Made by a program: the position numbers and the translations under genes | Origin: Lachnospiraceae bacterium | GTDB lineage: Bacteria; Bacillota_A; Clostridia; Lachnospirales; Lachnospiraceae | Assembly (NCBI GenBank): GCA_017430765.1 | Contig: JAFRMI010000055.1 | Coordinates: forward strand, 17,016 to 81,015 | DNA length: 64,000 nucleotides | Direction: 5' to 3' | The notes under the pieces: generated by a model | Databases searched by the model: none | Told to the model about the DNA's origin: nothing | What the model saw: the letters and a program-made list of their open reading frames with translations, nothing else | Shown: piece after piece, positions 19,875 through 28,678 of the stretch | Layout of the letters: the number at the start of each line of letters is the position of its first letter | How positions within the stretch are numbered: position 1 is the stretch's first letter

Positions 19875-22499
19875 ATGGCTAAATGGGTATATCTGTTCAC
19901 AGAAGGCAATGCCGATATGCGTGAATTGCTCGGCGGAAAAGGCGCCAATCTCGCCGAGATGACACATATCGGCCTTCCGGTTCCGCAGGGCTTTACGATC
20001 ACGACGGAAGCCTGCACACAGTACTATGAAGACGGACGTGAGATCAATGAGGAGATCCGCGCTCAGATCAATGAGAACATTGTCAAGATGGAAGAGATCA
20101 CAGGCAAGAAATTCGGCGATCTTGAGAATCCTCTCCTTGTGTCCGTTCGCTCCGGCGCCCGCGCTTCCATGCCGGGAATGATGGATACGATTCTGAATCT
20201 CGGCCTCAATGAAGATGTTGTCGAGGTCATTGCGAAAAAGTCCGGCAATCCGAGATGGGCATGGGACTGCTACAGACGTTTCATCCAGATGTATTCCGAT
20301 GTTGTTATGGAAGTCGGAAAGAAATACTTTGAGGCTCTGATCGACAAGATGAAAGAAGAAAAGGGCGTCAAGCTTGACGTCGAACTCAGCGCGGATGACC
20401 TCAAGGAACTTGCCAACCAGTTCAAGGCGGAATATAAGTCCAAGATCGGACAGGACTTCCCGTCTGATCCGAAGGAACAGCTGATGGGCGCCATCAAAGC
20501 CGTCTTCCGTTCCTGGGACAACCCGCGCGCGAACGTATACCGCCGCGACAACGATATTCCGTACAGCTGGGGCACTGCGGTCAACGTACAGTCCATGGCA
20601 TTCGGCAATATGGGCGATGACTGCGGAACCGGCGTTGCGTTCACGAGAAATCCGGCAACCGGTGAACCTGGCCTCTTCGGTGAGTTCCTGACGAACGCGC
20701 AGGGTGAAGACGTCGTCGCGGGCGTCCGCACACCGATGCATATCAGCGAGATGGAGCAGAAGTTCCCCGAAGCTTTCAAGGAGTTCGTGGAAGTCTGCAA
20801 GACTCTTGAAACACATTACCGTGATATGCAGGATATGGAGTTTACAGTTGAGAACGGCAAGCTCTACATGCTGCAGACAAGAAACGGCAAGCGTACCGCC
20901 AAGGCGGCCCTTAAGATCGCCTGCGATCTGGTGGATGAGGGCATGCGCACAGAGGAAGAGGCGGTTGCCATGATCGATCCGCGCAACCTTGATTCCCTTC
21001 TTCATCCGACATTCGACGCGGAAGTCCTTAAGCAGAAGACCCCGATCGCCAAGGCGCTCGGCGCCGCGCCCGGCGCTGCTTCCGGAAAGATCGTTTTCAC
21101 GGCTGATGAGGCCAAGGAGTGGGCTGAGAGAGGCGAAAAAGTCGTTCTCGTCCGCCTGGAGACATCCCCTGAGGATATCGAAGGCATGAAGGCGGCACAG
21201 GGCATCCTGACAGGCCGCGGCGGAATGACAAGCCACGCGGCGGTTGTCGCCCGCGGCATGGGCTCCTGCTGCGTCTCCGGGTGCTCCGAGATGATCATCA
21301 ATGAGGAGGAGAAGAAGTTCACGCTCGGCGGCAAAGAGTACCACGAGGGCGACGTCATTTCCTTCGACGGAACAACCGGCAACATCTATGACGGCGCGAT
21401 CCCGACCGTCGACGCGCAGATCGCCGGCGAATTCGGAAGAATCATGGCATGGGCTGACAAGTACAGAACGCTCAAAGTCAGAACGAATGCGGATACCCCC
21501 GCTGACGCGAAGAAGGCCAGAGAACTCGGCGCGGAGGGCATCGGCCTCTGCCGTACAGAGCATATGTTCTTCGAGGGTAACAGAATCGACGCGTTCCGTG
21601 AGATGATCTGCTCCGATACGCTGGAGGAGAGAGAAGAAGCGCTTAAGAAGATCGAGCCGCTTCAGCAGAGCGACTTCGAAGGCCTCTTCGAGGCCATGGA
21701 AGGCGACCCGGTTACCATCCGTTTCCTGGATCCGCCGCTTCATGAGTTTGTTCCGACAGAGGAAGAGGATATCAAGAAGCTCGCGGATGCCAAGGGCAAG
21801 AGCGTCGAGGATATCAAGGCAATCATCAGCTCCCTGCACGAGTTCAATCCGATGATGGGTCACCGCGGACTTCGTCTGGCTGTTACCTATCCGGAGATCG
21901 CGAAGATGCAGACAGAAGCAGTCATCCGCGCTGCCATCAATGTCTCCAGGAGACATCCTGACTGGAACACGGTTCCGGAAATTATGATTCCGCTTTCCAG
22001 TGACAGTAAGGAACTCGCATATGTGAAGAAGTTCGTCGTAGAGACAGCGGACAGGATTATCGCTGAAGAAGGCTCTGACCTTAAGTATGAAGTCGGAACC
22101 ATGATGGAGATCCCGAGAGCCTGCCTGACAGCGGACGAGATCGCCAAGGAAGCGGAATTCTTCTGCTTCGGCACGAACGACCTCACGCAGATGACATACG
22201 GCTTCTCGCGCGATGACGCCGGCAAGTTCCTCAATTACTATTATGACGCCAAGATCTTCGAGAATGATCCATTTGCGAAGCTGGACCAGATCGGTGTCGG
22301 CAAGCTGATGAAGATCGCGATCGAAGACGGCAAGAAGGTGCGTCCGGATATGCACTGCGGTATCTGCGGCGAGCACGGCGGCGATCCGTCCTCCATCGAC
22401 TTCTGCCACAGAGTCGGTCTGGACTATGTCTCCTGCAGCCCGTTCCGCGTACCGATTGCCCGCCTTGCGGCGGCACAGTCTGCACTGGCCAACAAATAA
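19875..22499 (+). CDS. ppdK: Pyruvate, phosphate dikinase
   Basis: PPDK interconverts pyruvate + ATP + Pi and PEP + AMP + PPi. The 874-residue protein has the usual order: an N-terminal nucleotide-binding domain (GGKGANLAEM near 16, SVRSGARASMPGMMDT near 92), the central phosphohistidine domain with GGMTSHAAVVARGMG (about 449-463, catalytic His in TSHAA), and a C-terminal PEP/pyruvate-binding TIM barrel (GLCRTEHMFF, GTNDLTQMTYG and the C-x-x-C segment HCGICGEHGG). The length is normal. AGGAGG precedes ATG 19875. Next to a PPi-dependent PFK, it can close a pyrophosphate-saving glycolytic loop. Confidence 0.97.
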   Translation: MAKWVYLFTEGNADMRELLGGKGANLAEMTHIGLPVPQGFTITTEACTQYYEDGREINEEIRAQINENIVKMEEITGKKFGDLENPLLVSVRSGARASMPGMMDTILNLGLNEDVVEVIAKKSGNPRWAWDCYRRFIQMYSDVVMEVGKKYFEALIDKMKEEKGVKLDVELSADDLKELANQFKAEYKSKIGQDFPSDPKEQLMGAIKAVFRSWDNPRANVYRRDNDIPYSWGTAVNVQSMAFGNMGDDCGTGVAFTRNPATGEPGLFGEFLTNAQGEDVVAGVRTPMHISEMEQKFPEAFKEFVEVCKTLETHYRDMQDMEFTVENGKLYMLQTRNGKRTAKAALKIACDLVDEGMRTEEEAVAMIDPRNLDSLLHPTFDAEVLKQKTPIAKALGAAPGAASGKIVFTADEAKEWAERGEKVVLVRLETSPEDIEGMKAAQGILTGRGGMTSHAAVVARGMGSCCVSGCSEMIINEEEKKFTLGGKEYHEGDVISFDGTTGNIYDGAIPTVDAQIAGEFGRIMAWADKYRTLKVRTNADTPADAKKARELGAEGIGLCRTEHMFFEGNRIDAFREMICSDTLEEREEALKKIEPLQQSDFEGLFEAMEGDPVTIRFLDPPLHEFVPTEEEDIKKLADAKGKSVEDIKAIISSLHEFNPMMGHRGLRLAVTYPEIAKMQTEAVIRAAINVSRRHPDWNTVPEIMIPLSSDSKELAYVKKFVVETADRIIAEEGSDLKYEVGTMMEIPRACLTADEIAKEAEFFCFGTNDLTQMTYGFSRDDAGKFLNYYYDAKIFENDPFAKLDQIGVGKLMKIAIEDGKKVRPDMHCGICGEHGGDPSSIDFCHRVGLDYVSCSPFRVPIARLAAAQSALANK

Positions 22500-22528
22500 T
22501 AACAGCTTAAATCGCTGACTTTTTCAGG

Positions 22529-22556
22529 GCATCCGCCATATCGGCGGATGCTCTTT
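22529..22556 (+). terminator. Rho-independent terminator of ppdK
   Basis: Stem GCATCCGCC/GGCGGATGC (22529-22537 and 22543-22551) with a five-base loop, then TCTTTTC. Confidence 0.88.
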
Positions 22557-22559
22557 TCA

Positions 22560-22793
22560 TCGGATAGGAAATTCCTCGGAATTCCCCATCCGACAAAAAG
22601 CCTCCGGCAGGATGCACACGGGCACGCAATGAGATAGTCGCTTACGCGACCGTGCCCGGCGCAAAAGTCCGGCTGCGCTCCCCTCATGAATGAGGGACGG
22701 GGGAGTTGAAGTCCGCTTGCGGACTTTATTCTATCGAAGAGATCATCCTCAGAACTCCATGTTCGAAAAAACAATCTCCGGAAGGATGGATTT
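22560..22793 (+). repeat. Dispersed multi-hairpin intergenic repeat, locus 2 (one full and one decayed partial unit)
   Basis: The same arrangement as 14258-14530, again right after a terminator. The full unit (22560-22733) has a CGGATAGGAA...CCATCCG hairpin, CCTCCGGCAGGATG, GGATGCACAC (22610-22619), a GGGCACG/CGTGCCC stem enclosing GTCGC/GCGAC, the box GCGCAAAAGTCCGGC, a CTCCCCTCA/TGAGGG.GGGAG stem and the AAGTCCGC/GCGGACTT hairpin (22708-22730), whose 23 bases are identical to 14402-14424. A second partial unit (22734-22793) repeats the opening hairpin with several substitutions and CTCCGGAAGGATG, then ends. Confidence 0.75.
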
Positions 22794-22831
22794 TTCTGCG
22801 ATATTTCAGGGATGATGATCTGTCATATGTG

Positions 22832-22840
22832 TGGTATAAT
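22832..22840 (+). promoter_or_regulatory. Extended -10 promoter for pepP
   Basis: TGG plus perfect TATAAT (22835-22840), 114 bases before the start codon. The leader contains CAGCATCAGCTG and GCGGGGATCG segments, but I recognise no known riboswitch. Confidence 0.5.
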
Positions 22841-22953
22841 ACATCTCACTGCGGGATTCGGGTCAGCATCAGCTGACAGAATTATCTTGCTTGAAACCCG
22901 CCGTCTTAAGAAGCGGGGATCGTTCCTTACAGAGATTAAAAGGAGGCTGAGCC

Positions 22954-24768
22954 ATGTCATGCAAGGCAGATGAAATAAGAGAACGGGTAAACAGGCTGCG
23001 TGAAGATATGACCGGGAGGGGAATCACCTGCGCGCTGATGATGTCGACAGATCCTCACGCGTCCGAATATACCGGCGATCATTTTAAGGTGACGGAATAC
23101 TTCTCCGGCTGTACCAGTGACAATGCGGTTCTGGTTGTAACACAGGAGGAGGCGCGTCTTTGGACGGACGGCAGATATTTTATTTCCGCCGCGGGGGAGC
23201 TGGACGGTACAGGGATTATCCTGATGAAGTCGGGAGAAAAGGACGTCCCGAAAATCACGGAGTATCTCGGGACGTTTCTCGGTAAAGGCGCCGTCCTTGG
23301 TTTTGACGGAAATTGCGTGGATGCCGCATCCGGGCGGGAATTCCGTAAAGCGGCGGAGACGGCCGGGGCATCTGTTGAAAGCGGGTATGTTCCCGCTGAG
23401 AGGATCTGGACAGACAGGCAGCCGCTTCCCTGCCATCCTGTCTGGATTTTAAATGATGATCTCACAGGGATGTCCTGCGAGAAAAAACTCGCCGCAGTGA
23501 GGGAGGCTGTGAAACAATGCGGCGCTTCCTGCCACATGCTGTCCCGTCTGGATGATATTATGTGGCTTCTCAATATCCGCGGAGGGGACATCGAGTGCAA
23601 TCCGGTCGCTTTAAGCCATCTGCTGATCGGGCCGAAAACAGCAGACCTGTTTATCCAGGAAAACGAGGTGACGGAAGCATTCCGTCAATATGCGGCGGAG
23701 AATCAGATCCGTATCCACGCTTATGAAGATGTCTATTCCTTCCTGGAGCAGTTTGCGTTTGACGGACCGATATTGGTATCCGGGAGGAATGTAAGCGACG
23801 CAATGCTGCACCTTCTGAATGAAAAAGGGGATGTGATCGACAGGCGGAGTCCGGTTGAACGGATGAAGGCTGTCAAAAATGATACGGAGATCCGCAATAT
23901 CAGGAAGACTTACCTTCAGGACTCGGCCGCTTTGATCCGTTTTATCTTCCGTATGAAGAAAAAAATCGGAAAAGAAACGGTGACAGAGTACACAGCTGCA
24001 CAGGAGATTAACGGCTTGCGAAGGGAGATTCCCGGATTCCTTGATTTCTCCTTTCCCACCATATCAGCGTATAACGCGAACGCAGCGATGGCGCATTACG
24101 CCGTGTCCGAGGAGACAGCGGCCGCAGTTGAACCGCAGGGATTCCTCCTGGTCGATTCGGGCGGACAGTATATGGGAGGAACGACAGACGTGACACGCAC
24201 AATCGCGCTGGGGGATCTGACCGGGGAGATGCGGCGGGATTTCACGCTCGTAGCTGCGGCCAATCTGCGCCTGCTCTATACACGATTTGTGAAGGGAACA
24301 ACCGGGGCGCAGCTTGATATAATCCCGAGATATGTACTCTATCGTTACGGTATGAACTATAATCACGGTACAGGCCATGGCGTGGGATATATTCTGAATG
24401 TTCACGAAGGCCCACAGAGGATCGGTCCTCCTTCAGCCGACGGCTGCGACACGCCTTTTGAGGCGGGAATGGTCACATCCGATGAGCCCGGGATCTACAG
24501 GGAGAATGCGTACGGAATCCGTACGGAGACCATCGTTCTGTGTGTGAATGATGAGGAGACCTCGTTTGGGAGCTTTTTAAAATTTGAGCCTCTGACATAT
24601 GTGCCGATTGACCGCAGTGCCCTTGACCTTTCATATATGGAACCATCTGACATAAGAATGTTAAACGACTATCACGCCAAAGTGCGGGAGAAAATGATGC
24701 CTTACATGGCAGATGACGAGGAACGGGAATGGCTTTTGGAGGCGACAGCAGAGGTTTTTGCGTCATGA
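22954..24768 (+). CDS. pepP: Xaa-Pro aminopeptidase (M24 family)
   Basis: This enzyme removes N-terminal residues that precede proline. The 604-residue length matches the three-domain aminopeptidase P form (two creatinase-like N-terminal domains plus a catalytic pita-bread domain). The metal ligands can be seen in order: the first Asp in DSGG (about 401), the second in TTDVTR (about 412), His in HGTGHGVGY (about 471-479), Glu in EPGIY (about 511) and Glu in TETI (about 525). AAAGGAGG precedes ATG 22954. The stop overlaps the next start as ATGA, so the downstream synthase is translationally coupled. Confidence 0.93.
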   Translation: MSCKADEIRERVNRLREDMTGRGITCALMMSTDPHASEYTGDHFKVTEYFSGCTSDNAVLVVTQEEARLWTDGRYFISAAGELDGTGIILMKSGEKDVPKITEYLGTFLGKGAVLGFDGNCVDAASGREFRKAAETAGASVESGYVPAERIWTDRQPLPCHPVWILNDDLTGMSCEKKLAAVREAVKQCGASCHMLSRLDDIMWLLNIRGGDIECNPVALSHLLIGPKTADLFIQENEVTEAFRQYAAENQIRIHAYEDVYSFLEQFAFDGPILVSGRNVSDAMLHLLNEKGDVIDRRSPVERMKAVKNDTEIRNIRKTYLQDSAALIRFIFRMKKKIGKETVTEYTAAQEINGLRREIPGFLDFSFPTISAYNANAAMAHYAVSEETAAAVEPQGFLLVDSGGQYMGGTTDVTRTIALGDLTGEMRRDFTLVAAANLRLLYTRFVKGTTGAQLDIIPRYVLYRYGMNYNHGTGHGVGYILNVHEGPQRIGPPSADGCDTPFEAGMVTSDEPGIYRENAYGIRTETIVLCVNDEETSFGSFLKFEPLTYVPIDRSALDLSYMEPSDIRMLNDYHAKVREKMMPYMADDEEREWLLEATAEVFAS

Positions 24769-26645
24769 AGCAGGGAAGTGGTGAATCGGAAAAGACGGAA
24801 AAGAGAAAACAATCCGGCGCTCATTACGCGGCGGCGGGTTCGCCGGCTGCATTCTGCGCGTGGTGTTTCATTACACTTCTGTGCTCTTTGGTGAGCTTTT
24901 ACGAAATAGAGTGGATTAATAACCTCTATCTCCATAAGATGGCCATTCGGTATCATCTTCTGGGAATTGCGATTACGTTTGTACTTTATCTGGTTTTAAT
25001 TCTGCTTTTTAACTCCCCGCGCATCGGACTGATCGCGGGGCAGATTGTGTTTCTTCTTTGGGGCTGTACCAATTATTTTGTCCAGGAGTTCCGGGGTATC
25101 CCCTTTCAGTGGATTGACTTCGGGTCCCTCGGTGTCGCCTTTTCCGTATCCGGCAACTACCGCTATGAACTGAGCCGCCCGATGTGGATGTCGATTGCCT
25201 GTTCCGCAGTGATAGTGATCGCGCTGCTTGCGTCAAAGGTCCGCGGCGTAAAGAGAGGAGCTGCCGGCCATATCCTGACCAGGGCTGCCGGCGCGGTGCT
25301 GCTCATCTGCTTTTACGGACTTATTTTTAAAACCGATTTCCTTGCTTCGCAGGGTGTGTGGCTGCGGGACTGGCAGCCCTGGTATACATACCGCCTGTTC
25401 GGCATGGAGACCGGCTTTCTGGCATTTGCGAAAGCCTCTTTCCCGAGCGCGCCGGACGGGTTTTCCGAGGGGCGCGTAAAAGAGGTGATCGCCGCTGCGG
25501 AAGGTTCTGATCCGGCCGGATTTAACGAAACGGAGCCTCCGGAGAATCTGATTGTCGTCATGAACGAAAGTTTTTCGGATCTGTCAATTTACCCCGGTTT
25601 TTCCTGCAGCAAATCCATCCTGACCAATTTCAATTCCCTTGAAGAGGAGACGATCAGCGGAAAACTGCTGGTTTCGGTGAAAGGCGGCACGACCGCCAAT
25701 ACGGAATATGAGTTTCTGACCGGAAATTCGTGTGTCCTGTCCCCATCGACGGTTGTGTACAATTCTTTTATTAAGGATGATCAGTATTCACTGGTCCGCA
25801 TTCTTAAGGCCTGCGGATACCGGACGCTGGCCATGCACCCTTACGGCCAGTACGGGTGGAACCGGAATGTAGTCTACCCGCGGATGGGATTTGATGCATT
25901 TCTCCATATTGACAACAGTTTCCAGGGAGCTGAAACGGTGCGCGGAATGGTGAGTGACAGGGGAGATTACGAGGAACTGATCCGCCAGGTAGAGAATAAG
26001 AAAGATGGGGAAAAGCTGTTTATCTTCAATGTGACGATGCAGAATCACAGTTCCTACAAAAATGAATCCTTTAAATCTACCGTGCAGGTAGACGGCTTTG
26101 AGGGTAAGAATAAGGGACAGGCGGAGCAGTATCTGTCGCTGATCCGGATCTCTGATCAGGCGCTCGGCGAGCTGATTTCGTACTTCGAGGAATCGGATGA
26201 GAGAACAATGATCTGCTTTTTCGGTGACCACCAGCCCGAGATCGGAGAAGATTTTTGGGAATACTGCTACGGCGGCAGGGAGGAGGACCAGAGCTTCGCG
26301 GATCAGCAGAAGGCGTTTATGACACGCTGGTTTATCTGGGCGAACTATGAGATCCCGACAGCAAAAGAGGTTCCCATGTCGGCAAACTATCTGGGCGCGT
26401 ATCTCATGAAGACAGCCGGGATTCCGCTGAGCGGGTATCAGAAATTTCTGCTGCAGATGCGGGAACAGATTCCTGCCATGAATGCGTACGGGTATTTCTC
26501 TCCCGACGGGACGGCCGCGGCCTGGGGAGAGGAGGAGAATTCACCCGAAGAGCGGAAACTCCTTGACTATAAAACGCTGATTTATTCGGAACTGACGGAC
26601 GGGGAGACAAGAGACAGTACTTTTTTCGGAATATCCGAAAAATAA
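24765..26645 (+). CDS. LTA synthase family membrane sulfatase-fold protein (phosphoglycerol transferase-like)
   Basis: A 626-residue protein. The N-terminal half has several transmembrane helices (about 28-215); the C-terminal half is an extracellular sulfatase-fold domain. Visible active-site elements are the metal-binding glutamate in VVMNESFSD (about 267), the nucleophile threonine in KGGTTANTEYEF (about 309) and FFGDHQPEI (about 485). Family members transfer phosphoglycerol from phosphatidylglycerol to polyglycerolphosphate chains or glycans. The start ATG 24765 overlaps the pepP stop (ATGA). A longer frame from 24729 lies inside pepP and is rejected. Confidence 0.88.
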   Translation: MKQGSGESEKTEKRKQSGAHYAAAGSPAAFCAWCFITLLCSLVSFYEIEWINNLYLHKMAIRYHLLGIAITFVLYLVLILLFNSPRIGLIAGQIVFLLWGCTNYFVQEFRGIPFQWIDFGSLGVAFSVSGNYRYELSRPMWMSIACSAVIVIALLASKVRGVKRGAAGHILTRAAGAVLLICFYGLIFKTDFLASQGVWLRDWQPWYTYRLFGMETGFLAFAKASFPSAPDGFSEGRVKEVIAAAEGSDPAGFNETEPPENLIVVMNESFSDLSIYPGFSCSKSILTNFNSLEEETISGKLLVSVKGGTTANTEYEFLTGNSCVLSPSTVVYNSFIKDDQYSLVRILKACGYRTLAMHPYGQYGWNRNVVYPRMGFDAFLHIDNSFQGAETVRGMVSDRGDYEELIRQVENKKDGEKLFIFNVTMQNHSSYKNESFKSTVQVDGFEGKNKGQAEQYLSLIRISDQALGELISYFEESDERTMICFFGDHQPEIGEDFWEYCYGGREEDQSFADQQKAFMTRWFIWANYEIPTAKEVPMSANYLGAYLMKTAGIPLSGYQKFLLQMREQIPAMNAYGYFSPDGTAAAWGEEENSPEERKLLDYKTLIYSELTDGETRDSTFFGISEK

Positions 26646-26657
26646 ACTGAAAAATGC

Positions 26658-26709
26658 AAAAATCTTGATAAAATACTAAAATCTTAAGATGTTTTACAAA
26701 AATCTTAAG
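26658..26709 (+). repeat. Three phased AAAATCTT direct repeats upstream of the AraC-type gene
   Basis: AATCTT cores lie at 26661-26666, 26680-26685 and 26701-26706, spaced 19 and 21 bases, about two helical turns. Each is preceded by two or three more A. The middle copy is part of the palindrome ATCTTAAGAT. They end about 18 bases upstream of the promoter, a typical place for an activator or autoregulator site. Confidence 0.45.
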
Positions 26710-26726
26710 GAATTGATAATTATATA

Positions 26727-26756
26727 TTGATATAAAGCCTGCTTATCTGTTATAGT
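26727..26756 (+). promoter_or_regulatory. Promoter for the AraC-type regulator
   Basis: TTGATA (26727-26732), an 18-base spacer and TATAGT (26751-26756) preceded by TGT (extended -10). Confidence 0.6.
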
Positions 26757-26861
26757 GGTAGCGTCGATTCTCGCTGCGTGTATTTTTACTTCTGCCCGTT
26801 ATATTTGATACACAATACGGGAATGCGCAAAAATAGAGAAATCCGAAAGGGGGAATGCGGG

Positions 26862-27491
26862 TTGTTCGCTATCAACTTGATTGTTGTATCATCTGATGAC
26901 GGGCTGTATCAGAGAGTACTGGAAGAACTTGGGGAAGAGAATATTTATCCTGAAATCATCAGGGGGAGCACACTGCGGGAAGCGGTATCCGTGCTTGGTA
27001 TGGACCATACGCACGTGCTTCCTATGATGCCGGAAGGAGAAGAGACGGACGGAACGAATACGGATCCCGGAAATGGAAGCACTCCGGAGTCGAGTGTGCC
27101 GGGATACGCGCTGCCGGACAGAACAGATCCGGAGGAGGTTCTGAGTTATATCCGGATGTACATACGGCTCCATCTGGCAGAGCCGCTGGATCTTACGAAA
27201 GTCGCGCACGAGATCGGACTGACTTCGACGTACCTGTGTCACCTGTTCAAGAAGCATCATGGCATCTCCATGCAGAAATTCATAGAGCGGAACCGGATCG
27301 AAAAGGCCGCCTATCTTCTGGAAACGGAAAATGCAACCATCGGAGAGATCTCCGTCCGCGTCGGATTCAGGAGCAATTCCTACTTCAGCAAGATCTTCCG
27401 CGAGTATTACGGGATGACGCCTCTTAAGTACAGAAAGCACTTGAAACTGAAAGAAATTCGGAAAAAGAATATGACGGAACGTCATCAATAA
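26862..27491 (+). CDS. AraC-family transcriptional regulator
   Basis: The protein has a short N-terminal region that looks like the first strands of a receiver domain (INLIVVSSDDGLYQRVLEEL) but lacks the rest of one. A variable Pro/Gly/Thr linker follows, then a C-terminal AraC double helix-turn-helix of about 100 residues (DLTKVAHEIGLTSTYLCHLF and IGEISVRVGFRSNSYFSKIF). I chose TTG 26862 because AAAGGGGG lies eight bases upstream; ATG 26823 (13 residues longer) has no ribosome binding site and remains possible. Phased repeats upstream suggest autoregulation. The target genes are not evident; the divergent neighbours are unrelated. Confidence 0.82.
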   Translation: MFAINLIVVSSDDGLYQRVLEELGEENIYPEIIRGSTLREAVSVLGMDHTHVLPMMPEGEETDGTNTDPGNGSTPESSVPGYALPDRTDPEEVLSYIRMYIRLHLAEPLDLTKVAHEIGLTSTYLCHLFKKHHGISMQKFIERNRIEKAAYLLETENATIGEISVRVGFRSNSYFSKIFREYYGMTPLKYRKHLKLKEIRKKNMTERHQ

Positions 27492-27603
27492 ACAGCCGTC
27501 ACGCCGGTGCCGCGTATGTTCACGCAGGGGATCCGCGCGCATGAAGGTAAACTGCTGGAGTGAACGCGGCATCAGCGGAAGACATCTGTCAAAGACAAGA
27601 AAA

Positions 27604-27630
27604 GGGCACCGCGCTGCGGTGCCCTGCTTT
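27604..27630. terminator. Bidirectional terminator between convergent genes
   Basis: A perfect GGGCACCGC/GCGGTGCCC stem with a three-base loop, with T-rich sequence on the + side and an AAAA tract on the other, serves the AraC gene (+) and the hypothetical gene (-). Confidence 0.75.
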
Positions 27631-27666
27631 ATCGAACCGGATGGATCAAATGGTGCGTGATAATAT

Positions 27667-28194
27667 TCAGTGAGGTGCGGAGATGGCGATGGCATTAAAA
27701 CCTCTCGGTTCATATTCGGCGATCGTGTTCTCGATCCACGCGGCCAGCTTCAGATAAAAATCAATCACGACGTCAATATTCTCTTCCACGCCCTGCTCCT
27801 TAACAAATGAGGAGGCGTTCGCGTAGAGTTCCTCATATTCCTCCGGAGATACCAGAAGTTCAATCTGATACAGCTTCCTGTAGGAATTGAGGCGCGGATC
27901 GTGATAATTCTTCTTAAGGAGCCGCGCGACCTTCCGAAGCTGCTTCGCAAGCCGCGCCGCATTCTCGAAAGGCATGAGGTTCAGTTCATTCTTCCAAAGA
28001 AATTCCCCGGGATAGAATTTACGGATGATCGGGAAGACCATGCGCCTTGTATGTATGTAGCTGCAGGAGAGTTCAGCCTGTTCTTCCCAGTCCGCGTCCG
28101 CGTTCATGATCTTGTCACTTACGGGAGCAAACCAGAAACGAAGCTTTTTGCTGTGACCGTTCCTCATACGGATTTGGAACTGACCCTCTGACAT
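27667..28194 (-). CDS. Conserved-looking hypothetical protein, 175 residues
   Basis: I do not recognise this protein. It is soluble, highly charged and mostly helical by eye, with no signal peptide, membrane segment or cysteine motif. The segment around FENAARLAKQLRKVARLLKK looks amphipathic and is followed by two acidic helices. GGAGG lies nine bases before the ATG on the - strand, and codon use matches its neighbours, which supports a real gene. It is convergent with the AraC regulator and shares its terminator. Confidence 0.7.
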   Translation of the reverse strand: MSEGQFQIRMRNGHSKKLRFWFAPVSDKIMNADADWEEQAELSCSYIHTRRMVFPIIRKFYPGEFLWKNELNLMPFENAARLAKQLRKVARLLKKNYHDPRLNSYRKLYQIELLVSPEEYEELYANASSFVKEQGVEENIDVVIDFYLKLAAWIENTIAEYEPRGFNAIAISAPH

Positions 28195-28392
28195 GGCAAT
28201 ACCTCCGGTAATTGTTATGATCGATACAGCCGTCTGAACACCCGCCAGGCAGGCGGATCGGCGCCTTTATACAAACAGGGCACACTTCACGGCTGTTTCT
28301 ATTTTATCCACATTGCCGGAATATTTCAATAGGGTAGAAAAGAGGTTCGGCGCAAGACGATATTATTCCATGCAGGGCTTTTTGCATACAAA

Positions 28393-28423
28393 AGCAGCCC
28401 CCGCCGTAGGGGCCGCTTTTTTT
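28393..28423. terminator. Orphan terminator-like hairpin
   Basis: Stem AGC.GCCCC/GGGGC.GCT with one mismatch and seven T on the + strand (A-tract on the other side). No + strand protein gene lies upstream of it before the AraC gene's own terminator, so it may end a small RNA. The rest of the gap 28195-28610 holds only AT-rich sequence with no clear gene. Confidence 0.6.
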
Positions 28424-28610
28424 AAAAAGGAAGGAGTTACCGCTTTACGCGGAATATGAAAAAGAAAAAGGTTATGTGATAATCACTTGCTTTTATCAAC
28501 ATCTTGAGTATAAAGAAGAAAAATGTGCATAGTTTAATTAATTTGTAAACGATCCATGAACATTCATCTTTAAATTATGAACCTGCTTCCGGATCACGAA
28601 AAGAGCGGAC

Positions 28611-28639
28611 TTGACGAATATATAAAAGAGCGATATGGT
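28611..28639 (+). promoter_or_regulatory. Promoter for the aminotransferase gene
   Basis: TTGACG (28611-28616), a 17-base spacer and TATGGT (28634-28639). It lies inside the open N-terminal extension of the aminotransferase frame, which supports the later start at 28679. Confidence 0.5.
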
Positions 28640-28678
28640 ATTAAGAACGCGTGGGAAACGCCTTCAGGAGACCAGAAT

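Noticed and set aside
19848..22409. An 853-codon open frame antisense to ppdK, and a 498-codon one antisense to nifJ (5032-6528).
   Set aside because: Both are complements of strongly conserved genes with GC-biased third positions; they have no ribosome binding site and low-complexity Arg/Asp/Leu-rich translations.
28577..28678. N-terminal extension of the aminotransferase from ATG 28577.
   Set aside because: No ribosome binding site, it is absent from the family's usual start, and a promoter (28611-28639) lies inside it.
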